In this document: one piece after another, positions 8,162 to 17,451 of the stretch
Layout: every line of letters starts with the position of its first letter
How positions within the stretch are numbered: the stretch's first letter is position 1
Source of the DNA: Deltaproteobacteria bacterium
GTDB taxonomy: Bacteria; Myxococcota_A; UBA796; GCA-2862545
Length of the DNA: 64,000 nucleotides
NCBI GenBank assembly: GCA_006226595.1
Contig: SBGP01000048.1
Coordinates: forward strand, 1-64,000
Direction of reading: 5' to 3'
The notes under the pieces: model-generated
Told to the model about the DNA's origin: nothing
Seen by the model: the letters and a program-made list of their open reading frames with translations, nothing else
Databases searched by the model: none
Made by a program: the position numbers and the translations under genes

Positions 8162-11100
8162 TCAGGCGTCCGCGCGGAAGACGGGGTTGAGGCTCGGGTT
8201 GGCCGTGTACTCGGCACCACTCATCGTCGCGACGACCTCGCCGTCCTCGCCGACGAGCGTGGCCTCGAAGCGGCCGCGGGCGGTCTTGGACGGCTTGAAG
8301 TCCATGTGGACCGTGACCTCGCCCTTGAACGGACCGTACTGGCGATAGTTCTCGACGTAGCAGGGCAAAGCACTCGCGCCCTTGTTCTCGCGCACCCACA
8401 GCACCATGCACTGGAGCGCCGAGTCGAGCACGACGGGGTCGGTCTCCCACGCCTCGCCGTCGACGTCGAGCGCCTTGGGCTCGCTGGAGGCGAGCTTGGC
8501 GACGATGCCGTGGTCGGACACGCCGACGACCTGCGTGATGCCGCGCAGCGCGGGGCCATGGAACAGGAAGTTCTTGTAGGCCTCGTCGAGCGCGTGCGGG
8601 TAGCGGTGCTTGCCGAGCCCGTTGCTACCGGGGAACGGCGAGGTCTTCGGGCGCTCGGGACCGAGCTCCACCGTGCCCTTGTAATGCAGCGCCGGCAGGC
8701 CCATCGCGTTCGCCGCGCCGAGCAGCTGGAAGGACAGCGCGGTGGCGCCCTTGGCCACGGCGTCGACGACCTCCCACGTCAGCTTGAGCTCCGCGTCGGA
8801 GTCGACGACCACGCCCTTGAGCACGGCAAAGTCGCGGATGTCGGTCACGTGCAGGGCGGGGAAGGCCTCGCGCGCGGTCTTTGCCATCCACTCGAGCACC
8901 ATCACCGCCGGAAGCACGGCCTTTCCGTCGATCTTGTGGTCGGTGAGGAAGCGGCCGTCCTCGGAGGTCAGTGAGATCGCCTTCACGTTGGTGGGCTTGC
9001 TCGACACGAGTGGTCCGGGAACGTCGGGTCCGCCGATGACGACCTCGACGGACGCATCGAGGCTGCCGAGCGAGAACTCGTCGCAGAACGACTCCGCGCC
9101 CGCCTGCAGGCCGATGAGATCGATGCCACGGGACGCGAACTGCTTGGCCAGCGAGGCGTCGACCATGCCACCGTCCCAGGGACCCCAGCTGAAGCACTTG
9201 GCGAGCACGCCCTGCGCCGCCAGCTCGCGGGCCTTCGCGCACAGCGCCTCGTTGGCCATGCTGTAGTCGGCCTGGCCGCGGTTGCCGTAGCGACCGGCCA
9301 CGCTGCCGAACATCGCGACGAGCTTGAGCTCGGCGGTGTCCACGTGGGCGAGCACAGCCTCGAGACCGTCGACCTTGGTGCTGAACACAAGGTCGAACTG
9401 CTCCTCGCTCTTGTCGACGAGCAGCTTGTCCTGGAGCACGCCAGCCCCGTGGACGAAGCCCTTCACGGGCTGGTCGAAGCGGGCGAGCACCTCGCCGATG
9501 GCCTCGCGGTCGCGGGCGTCGACGGCCGCGTAGTGGACCTTGCTGCCGTGGGACTCCATCGCGGCGAGGTTCTTGCGGACCTCGCGGGCGCGCAGGACCT
9601 TGTTGACCTCGCGGTTGAGCTCGGCCGGCTTCGGCATGCTGCCCAGGGTCTTCGCGAAGCCCAGGTAGGCCGCCTTGAGGCCGGCATCGTCCACGTCGAT
9701 GGCCCAGCCCGGGTCGAGCTCGGCCAGGGCCGAGCGACCCAGCAGCAACAGGGTCGGCTGGTGACGCTTGGCGAGCTCGATGACCACGGCGGCGGTCACG
9801 CCGCGGGCGCCGCCGGTGACGACCACGAGGTCGCCGGGCTCGAGCGGGCTGGTACGAATCGCGTCCTCGAGCGGGTCGACGGCCGCGAACAGGGCCACGG
9901 GCCCGTCCGCTGGGAGGCCAATCTCGAGCACACCGCGGTCGGTGAGCAGCTCGCGGGCCACGGCCTCGGCATCGAGCGCCGCCGGATCGACGTCCAGGGC
10001 CAGGCAGCGGGTGTCCTCCCACTCCTGGGCCAGGGTCTTCGGCAGGCCGGCGAGCGCGCCCTGCAGGTAGTCGCCGGTGCGGTGGGACAGGCCGAAGCGG
10101 CCCCCCTGGGCGCTGACGGTGGCGAACAGCGCGCACGGGCCGATGGCCTTGGCGAGGGTGAAGGCGCGGCGCACCTCGGCGCGCACGTCGCTCGCACCCA
10201 CGGCGGCGACGTGCACCAGGCCGACCGCGTCGGCGGGCACCTCGTCGTCGATGACCACGGCATCCACGCCCTGCGCGGACAGTGCCTTGGCCACGCCCTC
10301 GGCGAGGCCGTGCGCGTCACGGGTCAGCGCGAGGACGCCTCCCGGACGAAAGGGCGTGCCATTCGGCGCCTCGAGCACGCGCACCGTGCGGCGCTTCGGG
10401 GTCGGCACGAGGGTCTCGACCGGCGCGAGCGCGGCAAGATCGACGACCGGAATCTCCGGAACGGCCACGGGAGCGGGCTCGGCAGCGGGCGTCGGCGCAC
10501 CGCCGGTGAGCTCGACCAGGTGCTGCTTCACGTCGCCGAGGCTGCGCAGCGCCGCGAGCGTGTCGTTGTCGACATCCGGAAGCCCGGGCAGGGTCTCCTG
10601 CACGGCGGCGAGGATCTCGACCCGCTTGATGCTGTCGATGCCCAGGTCGGACTCCAGGTCCATCGCCAGGTCGAGCATCTCCACCGGGTAGCCAGTCTTG
10701 TCGGCCACCGCGGCGAGCAGGGCGTCGTGCAGCGCGGACTCCGAGAAGGCCGCGGTCGGCGCCGGAACGGCACCGCCAGTCGGGGCAATCTCGACGAGGT
10801 GGTTCAGCACGTCACCCAGGCCACGCAGGGCCGCGAGCGTGTCGTTGTCCACGTCCGGAAGCCCGGGCAGGGCCTCCTGCACGGACGCGAGGATCTCGAC
10901 CCGCTTGATGCTGTCGATGCCCAGGTCGGACTCCAGGTCCATGGCCAGGTCAAGCATCTCGACGGGGTAGCCGGTCTTCTCGGCGACGGAGGCGAGCAGG
11001 GCCTGCTTCAGCGCAGCCTCGGTGAACACCGGACCGGCCGGTGCCGATGAGCCGCCCGTGGGCGCGATCTTGAGCAGGTGGTCGCGCACGTCGCCCAGGC

Positions 11101-14100
11101 CGCGCAGGGCGGCGAGCGTGTCGTTGTCGACGTCCGGAAGCCCGGGCAGGGCCTCCTGGACCGACGCGAGGATCTCGACCCGCTTGATGCTGTCGATGCC
11201 CAGGTCGGACTCCAGGTCCATCGCCAGGTCGAGCATCTCCACCGGGTAGCCGGTCTTCTCGGCCACCGCGGCGAGCAGGGCGTCGGTGAGCTGCTTCTCG
11301 GAGAAGCCAGCGGTCTCGGCCACGGGCGCGGCCTTGGCACCGCTGCGGTTGTAGGTCGCGGCGGTGGGAAGCTCGGGAATCGCGCTGTTGCCGCTGCCCG
11401 CGAGGCGAATCGTCGGCGCGGGGGCGCCGTTGGTCACGGGCTCGGGCTTCACGGACGCGATCTTGTCGCTCGTCTTGAGCAGACCCCAGCCACCCATCTC
11501 GGCGGCGGCGGCACTGTCGGCATCGGACGCAGGCACGTCCGGGACGATCTGCGAGCGGGAAAAGCCGGAGCCCAGGGAGGAAGCGGTCATCGCCGGGGGC
11601 ACGATCGGCGCGGGAAGCACGGGCTCGGGCATGACCGGCGCCGGAACCGCCACGGGAGCGGGCGCAGCGACGGGAAGCTGCGAGACGTCCATGCCCTGCG
11701 CGGACCCGACCAGACGCGCGTGGCTCTCGAAGAGCTTGGCGAAGGTCTCGGTGGCGGTGGCGTGGGCGCGCAGGAACTCGCGGTGCACCTGGGCGGCCTG
11801 CTCCTGGTTCGCGGTGAACGCGGCCAGCGACTCACGGGTCGCGGCGAGCAGCCCACCGAGGGCTCCCGGGGCGGGCGTATGCGAGGCCGCGGCCGGGATG
11901 GCCTGGGCCACGGGCTTCGGCGCGCTCTCAGCGGCGATGGCGCGGCGCTCGGCCGCTTCGGCACGAGCCTCGGCCTCGGCGGCCTTCTTCTCGAGGGCCT
12001 CGAGGCGCGCGGCCAGGTTGAGCTCGGTGGCCGACGTCGGAAGAGGAGGATTCAAGGTCCGCTCCGTGCGGTGGTTGGCGCCGCCGATCCACACCGTCGC
12101 GGGGCTGGTGGGCATCCGCGGGGCCTCGGGCAGGCGCTGGGCCAGCAGCGGGGCGACGTCGATGGCGACGCCTGCGACCGCGAGGCTGGCGAGGAGGTTC
12201 TTGAGCTGGGTGTCGCCGTCCACGCTGTCGGTGGCGGCGTCGGTGGCGAGCATGGTCGCCTCGGGCAGGGTCTTGTTCACGAGCCCGGAGAGCACGCCCT
12301 TGGGGCCGCACTCGACGAAGGTGCGAATGCCGCGGTCCCACAGAGCCTGCAGGGTGTCGACGAAGCGCACGGGGCTGGTGATCTGCTCGACGAGGCGCTT
12401 GGCGACGTCGTCGTAGACCGCACCGGTGCTGTTCGCGTACACGTCGGTCGCGGGCAGGGCGAGCTCGGCCTCGGCCAGTGCGGCGGCGAGCGGCTCGGCG
12501 GCGTCGGCGACCAGCGGGCTGTGGAAGGCGGCGCTGACGCTGATCGGTCGACCGGAGAGACCGGCAGCCTCCAGCGCCTTCAGCGCGCGCTCGATGCCCT
12601 CGCGGGAGCCGGAGATCACGCCCTGGGTCGGGTGGTTGCGGTTCGCGAGCACCACGCCGTCGGAGAGACCGGCGAGGACCTGCTCGATCGCGTCGAGATC
12701 GCCCTTCACGGCGGCCATCGTGCCGCGGTCGGCATCACCGGCCATGGCCTCGCCGCGCACGCGGGACAGGGTCCACAGCGTGTCCTCGTCGTAGGCGCCG
12801 GCGGCGGCCAGGGCGACGAGCTCGCCGTAGCTGTGGCCCGCGAAGGCCTCGGCGGTCACGCCGTACGCGGAGAGCGTGTTCCACAGGGCCATCGAGATGG
12901 CGCCGATGGCGGGCTGGGCCCACTCCGTCGCGGTCAGCGCGGTGCGCTGGGCCTTGGACTCGGCCGGCGAGAAGGCGCTGGGCGGGTAGATGCGCGCGGC
13001 CAGGCCGGGACGGCCGGCATTCCGCAGGGCGGCGTCGGCACGGTCCACGGTGGCGCGGGCCGCCGGGTGACGCACCAGCGCAGATCGCGCCATGTCCGGG
13101 TACTGCGAGCCCTGGCCCGGGAAGAGCACCGCGAGGCGCGCGGCCTCGGGCGTCGCGTAGGTCACGTCCCCGCGGGTGCCGGGCCCCGCGGCGATCAGCG
13201 CCTTGGCGTCAGCGAGGGCGGCCTTCAGCGCGTCTCCGGAGTCGACCACGAAGGCGAGCACGTGCTGAGCGGGCTTCCAGGCCTTCAGAACCGCGTGCGC
13301 GGCGTGGGCCAGGGTCGGCGCGTCGAGGTCGACGGCGTCCAGCGCCTTGCCCAGCTCGGCCGCGTCCTTGCCGCCGAACAGGAACAGCTCGGCGTCCGCC
13401 GGGCCCATGACCGCGAAGTCCACGTCGCTGCCGTACTCCTCGAGCACGGTGTGGAAGTTGGAGCCGCCGAAGCCGAAGCTCGACACGCCCGCGCGACGCG
13501 GCGTCTCGCCGGTCTTCACCCACGGACGGGCCGTCTGGTTCACGTACAGCGGCGTGTTCTCGAAGTCGGCCTTCGGGTTCGGGACCTCGACCTTGGCCGT
13601 GGGCGGCAGCACCCGCTGGTACAGGGCCAGCGCGGCCTTCATCAGGCCCGCGGCACCGGCGGCACCCTTGGTGTGGCCGACCTGCGACTTCACGCTGCCC
13701 AGCGCGACGAAGCGGCCCTCGCGCTCGACCTCGGAGAAGGCCAGCTTCAGGCCCTCGACCTCGGCGGCATCACCGGCCTTGGTGCCCGTGCCGTGCGCCT
13801 CGATGAGCTCGATGCTGTCGGCGCTGATGCCGGCGGCCTCGTAGGCCCGGCGGATGGCCTTGGCCTGGCCACCTGGGTCGGGCGCGTAGATGCTGCGGCT
13901 GCGGCCGTCCGAGCTGCTACCCATGCCGGTGATCACCGCGTAGATGCGGTCCCCGTCGCGCTCGGCGTCCGACAGACGCTTGCACGCGAGCATGCTTACG
14001 CCCTCACCGAGCAGGATGCCGTCGGCGCGGGCGTCGAAGGGCCGCGCCTCGTTGCCCTTGGACAGGGCCGGCGTCTTGCTGAAGCACATGTGCATGAAGA

Positions 14101-14827
14101 TGTCGTTGAGCGTGTCCACGCCGCCGGTCAGCGCGATGTCGGTGGACCGGTCGCGCAGCGCGCTCATCGCGAACTGCACCGCTGCCAGGCTCGAGGCACA
14201 GGCCGCGTCGACGACACAGTTGGTGCCGCCCAGATCGAGGCGGTTGGCGATGCGGCCGGCGACCACGTTGCCGAGCAGGCCCGGGAAGGTCTGCTCCGTC
14301 CACTCGGGGAAGTGGGCGCTGATGTCGCGGCTGATGGCCTCGGCGGTGGTGGCGTCGATGCCGTGGCGGCGCAGGGCCTTCTTCCAGCGCGGGCCCTGGA
14401 TGCGGGCGCCGGCGGTGACCACCATCTCCTGGGTGCCGGTGACGCCGAGGATGCAGCTCGTGCGCTCGCGGTCCCAGTCGCTGGCGTCGGGGTCGAGGCC
14501 GGCGTCCTTGAGCGCCTCGCGGGCGACCATCAGACCGAGAAGCTGCGAGGAGTCGATGGCCTCGAGCTGCGTCGGCGGAATGCCCCACTTGACCGGGTCG
14601 AAGGGCACCTTCTCGAGGAAGCCGCCGCGCTGGGCCCAGGTCACGTCGGGCTGGGTCGGGTCCTCGTCGTTGTAGTCCTCGGGAGACCACGAGTGGTCCT
14701 GGGGCACGTCCGAGATGCAGTCCGCGCCGGCGACGATGTTCGCCCAGTAGCTCGCGAGGTCCGGGGACTTCGGGAACAGGGCGGCCATGCCGACGATCGC
14801 GATGGGCTCGAGGGTGCGGGTGCTCAT
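8162..14827 (-). CDS. PUFA synthase subunit Pfa2/PfaA-like (KS-AT-ACPx3-KR-DH)
   Basis: The 2,221-aa subunit carries, in order: a ketosynthase (about 1-470, Cys210 in DAACASS, then HGTGTKAGD and GFGGSNFH); a malonyl acyltransferase (about 530-850, Ser666 in GHSYGEL); a Pro/Ala-rich linker; three nearly identical acyl carrier domains with phosphopantetheine serines at about 1213, 1306 and 1399 (each in DLGIDSIKR); a ketoreductase (about 1660-1900, VTGGARGVTA and a catalytic SVAGRYGNRGQADY segment); and a C-terminal PKS-type dehydratase with DHKIDGKAVLP (HxxxGxxxxP) and DSALQ. It builds and beta-processes the growing chain. The start at 14827 overlaps the upstream pfaD stop as ATGA, implying translational coupling; an in-frame extension to 15202 inside pfaD is rejected. 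Pfa3 follows 22 bases after its stop. Confidence 0.92.
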   Translation of the reverse strand: MSTRTLEPIAIVGMAALFPKSPDLASYWANIVAGADCISDVPQDHSWSPEDYNDEDPTQPDVTWAQRGGFLEKVPFDPVKWGIPPTQLEAIDSSQLLGLMVAREALKDAGLDPDASDWDRERTSCILGVTGTQEMVVTAGARIQGPRWKKALRRHGIDATTAEAISRDISAHFPEWTEQTFPGLLGNVVAGRIANRLDLGGTNCVVDAACASSLAAVQFAMSALRDRSTDIALTGGVDTLNDIFMHMCFSKTPALSKGNEARPFDARADGILLGEGVSMLACKRLSDAERDGDRIYAVITGMGSSSDGRSRSIYAPDPGGQAKAIRRAYEAAGISADSIELIEAHGTGTKAGDAAEVEGLKLAFSEVEREGRFVALGSVKSQVGHTKGAAGAAGLMKAALALYQRVLPPTAKVEVPNPKADFENTPLYVNQTARPWVKTGETPRRAGVSSFGFGGSNFHTVLEEYGSDVDFAVMGPADAELFLFGGKDAAELGKALDAVDLDAPTLAHAAHAVLKAWKPAQHVLAFVVDSGDALKAALADAKALIAAGPGTRGDVTYATPEAARLAVLFPGQGSQYPDMARSALVRHPAARATVDRADAALRNAGRPGLAARIYPPSAFSPAESKAQRTALTATEWAQPAIGAISMALWNTLSAYGVTAEAFAGHSYGELVALAAAGAYDEDTLWTLSRVRGEAMAGDADRGTMAAVKGDLDAIEQVLAGLSDGVVLANRNHPTQGVISGSREGIERALKALEAAGLSGRPISVSAAFHSPLVADAAEPLAAALAEAELALPATDVYANSTGAVYDDVAKRLVEQITSPVRFVDTLQALWDRGIRTFVECGPKGVLSGLVNKTLPEATMLATDAATDSVDGDTQLKNLLASLAVAGVAIDVAPLLAQRLPEAPRMPTSPATVWIGGANHRTERTLNPPLPTSATELNLAARLEALEKKAAEAEARAEAAERRAIAAESAPKPVAQAIPAAASHTPAPGALGGLLAATRESLAAFTANQEQAAQVHREFLRAHATATETFAKLFESHARLVGSAQGMDVSQLPVAAPAPVAVPAPVMPEPVLPAPIVPPAMTASSLGSGFSRSQIVPDVPASDADSAAAAEMGGWGLLKTSDKIASVKPEPVTNGAPAPTIRLAGSGNSAIPELPTAATYNRSGAKAAPVAETAGFSEKQLTDALLAAVAEKTGYPVEMLDLAMDLESDLGIDSIKRVEILASVQEALPGLPDVDNDTLAALRGLGDVRDHLLKIAPTGGSSAPAGPVFTEAALKQALLASVAEKTGYPVEMLDLAMDLESDLGIDSIKRVEILASVQEALPGLPDVDNDTLAALRGLGDVLNHLVEIAPTGGAVPAPTAAFSESALHDALLAAVADKTGYPVEMLDLAMDLESDLGIDSIKRVEILAAVQETLPGLPDVDNDTLAALRSLGDVKQHLVELTGGAPTPAAEPAPVAVPEIPVVDLAALAPVETLVPTPKRRTVRVLEAPNGTPFRPGGVLALTRDAHGLAEGVAKALSAQGVDAVVIDDEVPADAVGLVHVAAVGASDVRAEVRRAFTLAKAIGPCALFATVSAQGGRFGLSHRTGDYLQGALAGLPKTLAQEWEDTRCLALDVDPAALDAEAVARELLTDRGVLEIGLPADGPVALFAAVDPLEDAIRTSPLEPGDLVVVTGGARGVTAAVVIELAKRHQPTLLLLGRSALAELDPGWAIDVDDAGLKAAYLGFAKTLGSMPKPAELNREVNKVLRAREVRKNLAAMESHGSKVHYAAVDARDREAIGEVLARFDQPVKGFVHGAGVLQDKLLVDKSEEQFDLVFSTKVDGLEAVLAHVDTAELKLVAMFGSVAGRYGNRGQADYSMANEALCAKARELAAQGVLAKCFSWGPWDGGMVDASLAKQFASRGIDLIGLQAGAESFCDEFSLGSLDASVEVVIGGPDVPGPLVSSKPTNVKAISLTSEDGRFLTDHKIDGKAVLPAVMVLEWMAKTAREAFPALHVTDIRDFAVLKGVVVDSDAELKLTWEVVDAVAKGATALSFQLLGAANAMGLPALHYKGTVELGPERPKTSPFPGSNGLGKHRYPHALDEAYKNFLFHGPALRGITQVVGVSDHGIVAKLASSEPKALDVDGEAWETDPVVLDSALQCMVLWVRENKGASALPCYVENYRQYGPFKGEVTVHMDFKPSKTARGRFEATLVGEDGEVVATMSGAEYTANPSLNPVFRADA
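10507..11340 (-). repeat. Three tandem acyl-carrier-protein repeats (279-nt period)
   Basis: Three copies of the ACP domain repeat with exactly 279 nt (93 residues) between their phosphopantetheine serine codons (11189, 10910 and 10631). The central blocks, from LDLAMDLESDLG through LPGLPDVDNDTLAALR, are nearly identical in protein and DNA, which indicates recent duplication or gene conversion. Multiple ACPs raise output in known PUFA synthases. Confidence 0.9.
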
Positions 14828-16437
14828 GCAGAGGCTCCGGAGAGAGGACGAGGGATCCAGCGAAGGGCCTCGGGCCCGGCGTCGATTCCCTGGTTCTGGA
14901 GCCAGCGCGCGCGGGTCAGTGCGGCCGCTCCAGCGAGGAGGTTGGCGGCCACGACGACGACGCGTCGGGCCTCGGGTGCGGCGAGGAAGGTGCCGCGCGT
15001 CCAGGCGTTGAAGCTGCCGATGGCCGGCCCGCACCACACCTGGGCGTCCTGGCGACGGGTCTCGTCGCCGGCGATGGCCCAGCGCGAGCCGAGGCCGAGG
15101 TACCAGCGGAAGACGAGCGCCATCTTGTGGCGCGGGTCCTTCGCGGCCTTGTCGAGCTGGACCGGGTCCCGCTCGGCGAAGAAGCGCTCGCACTCGGCCC
15201 ACACCTCGCCGACGGAGCGGCGCAGCACGGTCTTCTCGATGCGCGCGAGCTCGTCGGCCGGGATGTCCTCGAGCGAGGCGTAGTCGCGGTACAGCTCGTA
15301 GAGCTTGTTGCCACGCATCGCGAACAGGGTGCCGCGCTTGAGCACCTGGACCTGCACGCCGCCCTCGAACATGTCGGAGGCGGGCGCCATGCCGATGTCG
15401 TGGGCTGCGGCGTCCGCGAGCATGGTCTTCACCATGGGCGAGGTGCCGGCCTCGACGCAGGCCTGGTTCACGGTGCCGGTGACCACGTAGTCGGCACCCA
15501 TCGCGAAGGCGGCGGCGACGGCATCGGGGCTTCCGAGCCCACCGGCAGCGCCGACGCGGCAGCGCACGCCGGTCTCGGCGGCCACCCGGTCGCGCAGGGC
15601 GAGCAGCAGCGGCAGGAGCACGGGCAGCGGCCGGTTGTCGGTGTGACCGCCGGAGTCCGCCTCGGCGGTGATGTCGTCCGCCATCGGGATCTGCCGCGCC
15701 AGGCGGGCTTCGTCGGCGGTGAGCTTGCCCTCGGCGACGAGCGCGTCCAGCATCTTGGCCGGCGCGGGGTTGAGGAAGTGCAGGGCGACTTCCTCGCGCG
15801 AGACCTTGGCGAGCACGTGGTTCGTGGCGACGACCTTGCCGTCGACCTCGCGCAGGCCCTTGGCGCGGTAGCGCACGACCGCCGGGGTCAGGCGCATGTA
15901 GGCGCTGGCCGAGACCGCGGTCACGCCACGTGCGAGCAGCAGGTCGACGGTCTCTTCTTCCTGCTTCGGCTCGTTGGGCGAGTGGATGAGGTTCACGCCG
16001 TAGGCCAGGTCACCGACCTCGGCCTGGATGCGGTCGAGCGCGGCGGCGATGCGCGGGGTGGAGAGGCCAGCGGCGCCGAAGAAGCCGATGAGCCCGCCCC
16101 GAGCCATGGCGATGACCAGCTCCTCGCTGGCGATGCCGTTGGCCATCGCGCCGGCCACGTAGTTCGCGCGCACGCCGTAGGTCGCCTGGAAGCCCGGGTC
16201 GCCGAGCTGGTCCGGCGTGAACGCGGGAATCCACGCCGCAAGCGGGTAGGCGCCCGTCGGCATGGGGCCGAACAGGGAGGACTCACCATCGGTGACGACC
16301 GCGGGCTCCCCATCGCGAATCACGACCCCAAAGGGCACGTCCAACCGCTGCAATGCGGCATGCACCTCGGCGCGACCCGAGCGCGGCGGGGTGTTGGGGC
16401 GGCTCCATCCGGACGATGTGGGCATTGGCGTGGCCAA
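14824..16437 (-). CDS. PUFA synthase enoyl reductase, PfaD/Pfa1-like
   Basis: The 537-aa product matches the FMN-dependent enoyl reductase (2-nitropropane-dioxygenase-like TIM barrel) that acts in trans on PUFA synthase intermediates. Visible features are a GAYPLAAWIPAFTPDQLGDPGF N-terminal block, VAGAMANGIASEELV, GFFGAAGLS, and the flavin-phosphate-binding GGLGSPDAVAAAFAMGADYV and VTGTVNQ. The C-terminal helical tail contains LGLGSRWAIAGDETRRQDAQVWCGPAIGSFN, typical of PfaD. Length fits the family (about 540 aa). I prefer a TTG start at 16437 because AGGAG lies five bases upstream; the ATG at 16425 would be 17 bases from it. It is the first gene of the operon and its stop overlaps the pfa2 start. 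Confidence 0.88.
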   Translation of the reverse strand: MATPMPTSSGWSRPNTPPRSGRAEVHAALQRLDVPFGVVIRDGEPAVVTDGESSLFGPMPTGAYPLAAWIPAFTPDQLGDPGFQATYGVRANYVAGAMANGIASEELVIAMARGGLIGFFGAAGLSTPRIAAALDRIQAEVGDLAYGVNLIHSPNEPKQEEETVDLLLARGVTAVSASAYMRLTPAVVRYRAKGLREVDGKVVATNHVLAKVSREEVALHFLNPAPAKMLDALVAEGKLTADEARLARQIPMADDITAEADSGGHTDNRPLPVLLPLLLALRDRVAAETGVRCRVGAAGGLGSPDAVAAAFAMGADYVVTGTVNQACVEAGTSPMVKTMLADAAAHDIGMAPASDMFEGGVQVQVLKRGTLFAMRGNKLYELYRDYASLEDIPADELARIEKTVLRRSVGEVWAECERFFAERDPVQLDKAAKDPRHKMALVFRWYLGLGSRWAIAGDETRRQDAQVWCGPAIGSFNAWTRGTFLAAPEARRVVVVAANLLAGAAALTRARWLQNQGIDAGPEALRWIPRPLSGASA

Positions 16438-16462
16438 CGGGACTCCTGACTGTGGCCGTCCG

Positions 16463-16496
16463 TTGGTAACGCCAAATTTCCTGGCCGGGGGGCCAG
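16463..16496. promoter_or_regulatory. Palindromes in the divergent promoter region of the pfa operon
   Basis: The 165-base gap between pfaD (minus) and the gene at 16603 (plus) holds TTGG-N5-CCAA (16463-16475) and CTGGCC-GGGG-GGCCAG (16481-16496). Both are perfect inverted repeats 25-60 bases upstream of the pfaD start, where an operator would sit. The surrounding DNA is less GC-rich than its neighbours. No convincing -35/-10 pair was found. Regulation by a protein binding here is inferred. Confidence 0.35.
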
Positions 16497-16602
16497 TTTC
16501 GGCATTCAAGCTTGATACTCGCGAATTTGGGGGTCTCGAAAACCCCGGTGCGGGATCGAGCGGCGCGGGCGTGGGGTAGGCTCCGCGCCAAGAGGTACGC
16601 GA

Positions 16603-17451
16603 ATGTCCATTCCTCGGTGTGAGCTCGAGACCGGCACCCCGCCGATCATCGAGGCGGCGGGCCAGCTCGCCGACTGCATCCTGCTCAGCCAGCGCTCGGT
16701 CGACGACTCGGATGCCTACGCGGTGATCCAGTCCAACATCAGCGTGATCAACGTGGCTCAGGAAGGACTGCTGCTCCCGGAGGAGCTGCATCCCGACGCG
16801 CTCGGCAGCTACTACGCGGACTACTGGATCGCACAGTGCCGAAACGGCGGGTTCGCCCAGTTCATCTACAACGGCGGCGGCGGACTCACCCTGTGCCGGC
16901 TCGTGTTCGAGACCCTGTCCGCGATGGGGGCCCGCGCCCACCTCGACGTGTACACCCGCGCCTTGAAGGTGTGGACCGGCATGTCCCCCGCGGACAAGCA
17001 GCGCTTCTTCGAGCACGGCATCTTCGGGCCGGACCGCCCCGAGCGTGACGCGCTGAACGCGATCAACGACGAGCTGTTCGACCTGGGCGACCGCGAGGAC
17101 CTGTACGCCCTGCACCGCGAGTGGCTGGTGTCCCACCCCGACGCCCGGATCGTGCCGATTCCCGAGATGAAGGACGTGGTTCAGTCGTGGCTGGACCGCA
17201 TTCCCGACCTGGCGAATCGCCAGCTCGCCGCGCGACTGCGGCGCCCGGAGTACGCAAAGCTCGTCGACTGCCTGTGCGCGCAGGCCGGCCTCGACTTCGA
17301 GTTCTTCACCGCCGGCAAGCCCAGCCCGGGCGGCATCCTGTGGCACTTCAGGGCCAGCGGCGCGACGTACTACCTCGAAGACGACGGCGACATCGCCGCG
17401 ATCCGTCCCATGGATGGCGGCGAGCCCGTGGCACGCTGCCGACGCCCGTGA
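16603..17451 (+). CDS. DMP19/DUF4375-like protein
   Basis: The 282-aa soluble protein contains ADYWIAQCRNGGFAQFIYNGGGG followed by ETLSAMGARAHLDVYTRAL (about residues 70-125), which resembles the DMP19/DUF4375 core (NGGF..F.N ... lGA). The founding family member is a DNA-mimic protein in Neisseria; most homologs are uncharacterised. The rest is acidic and without a catalytic motif I recognise; the C-terminal HFRASGATYYLEDDG may be a small beta unit. There is no signal peptide. Its stop overlaps the GTG of the next gene by four bases, so it leads a three-gene operon divergent from the PUFA synthase. A regulatory tie to the pfa genes is only suggested by position. Confidence 0.6.
   Translation: MSIPRCELETGTPPIIEAAGQLADCILLSQRSVDDSDAYAVIQSNISVINVAQEGLLLPEELHPDALGSYYADYWIAQCRNGGFAQFIYNGGGGLTLCRLVFETLSAMGARAHLDVYTRALKVWTGMSPADKQRFFEHGIFGPDRPERDALNAINDELFDLGDREDLYALHREWLVSHPDARIVPIPEMKDVVQSWLDRIPDLANRQLAARLRRPEYAKLVDCLCAQAGLDFEFFTAGKPSPGGILWHFRASGATYYLEDDGDIAAIRPMDGGEPVARCRRP

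Noticed and set aside
14828-15202. N-terminal extension of Pfa2 into pfaD
   Set aside because: The ketosynthase starts at 14827 (IAIVGMAALFP follows a short leader), where ATGA coupling to pfaD is visible; the extension is just pfaD in another frame.
11078-15283. A 1,401-codon plus-strand open frame across pfa2 and pfaD
   Set aside because: Antisense shadow; repeated blocks simply reflect the ACP repeats on the other strand.
16438-17346. N-terminal extension of PfaD by about 300 codons
   Set aside because: It is antisense to the DMP19-like gene and beyond normal PfaD length; AGGAG before the TTG at 16437 marks a good start.
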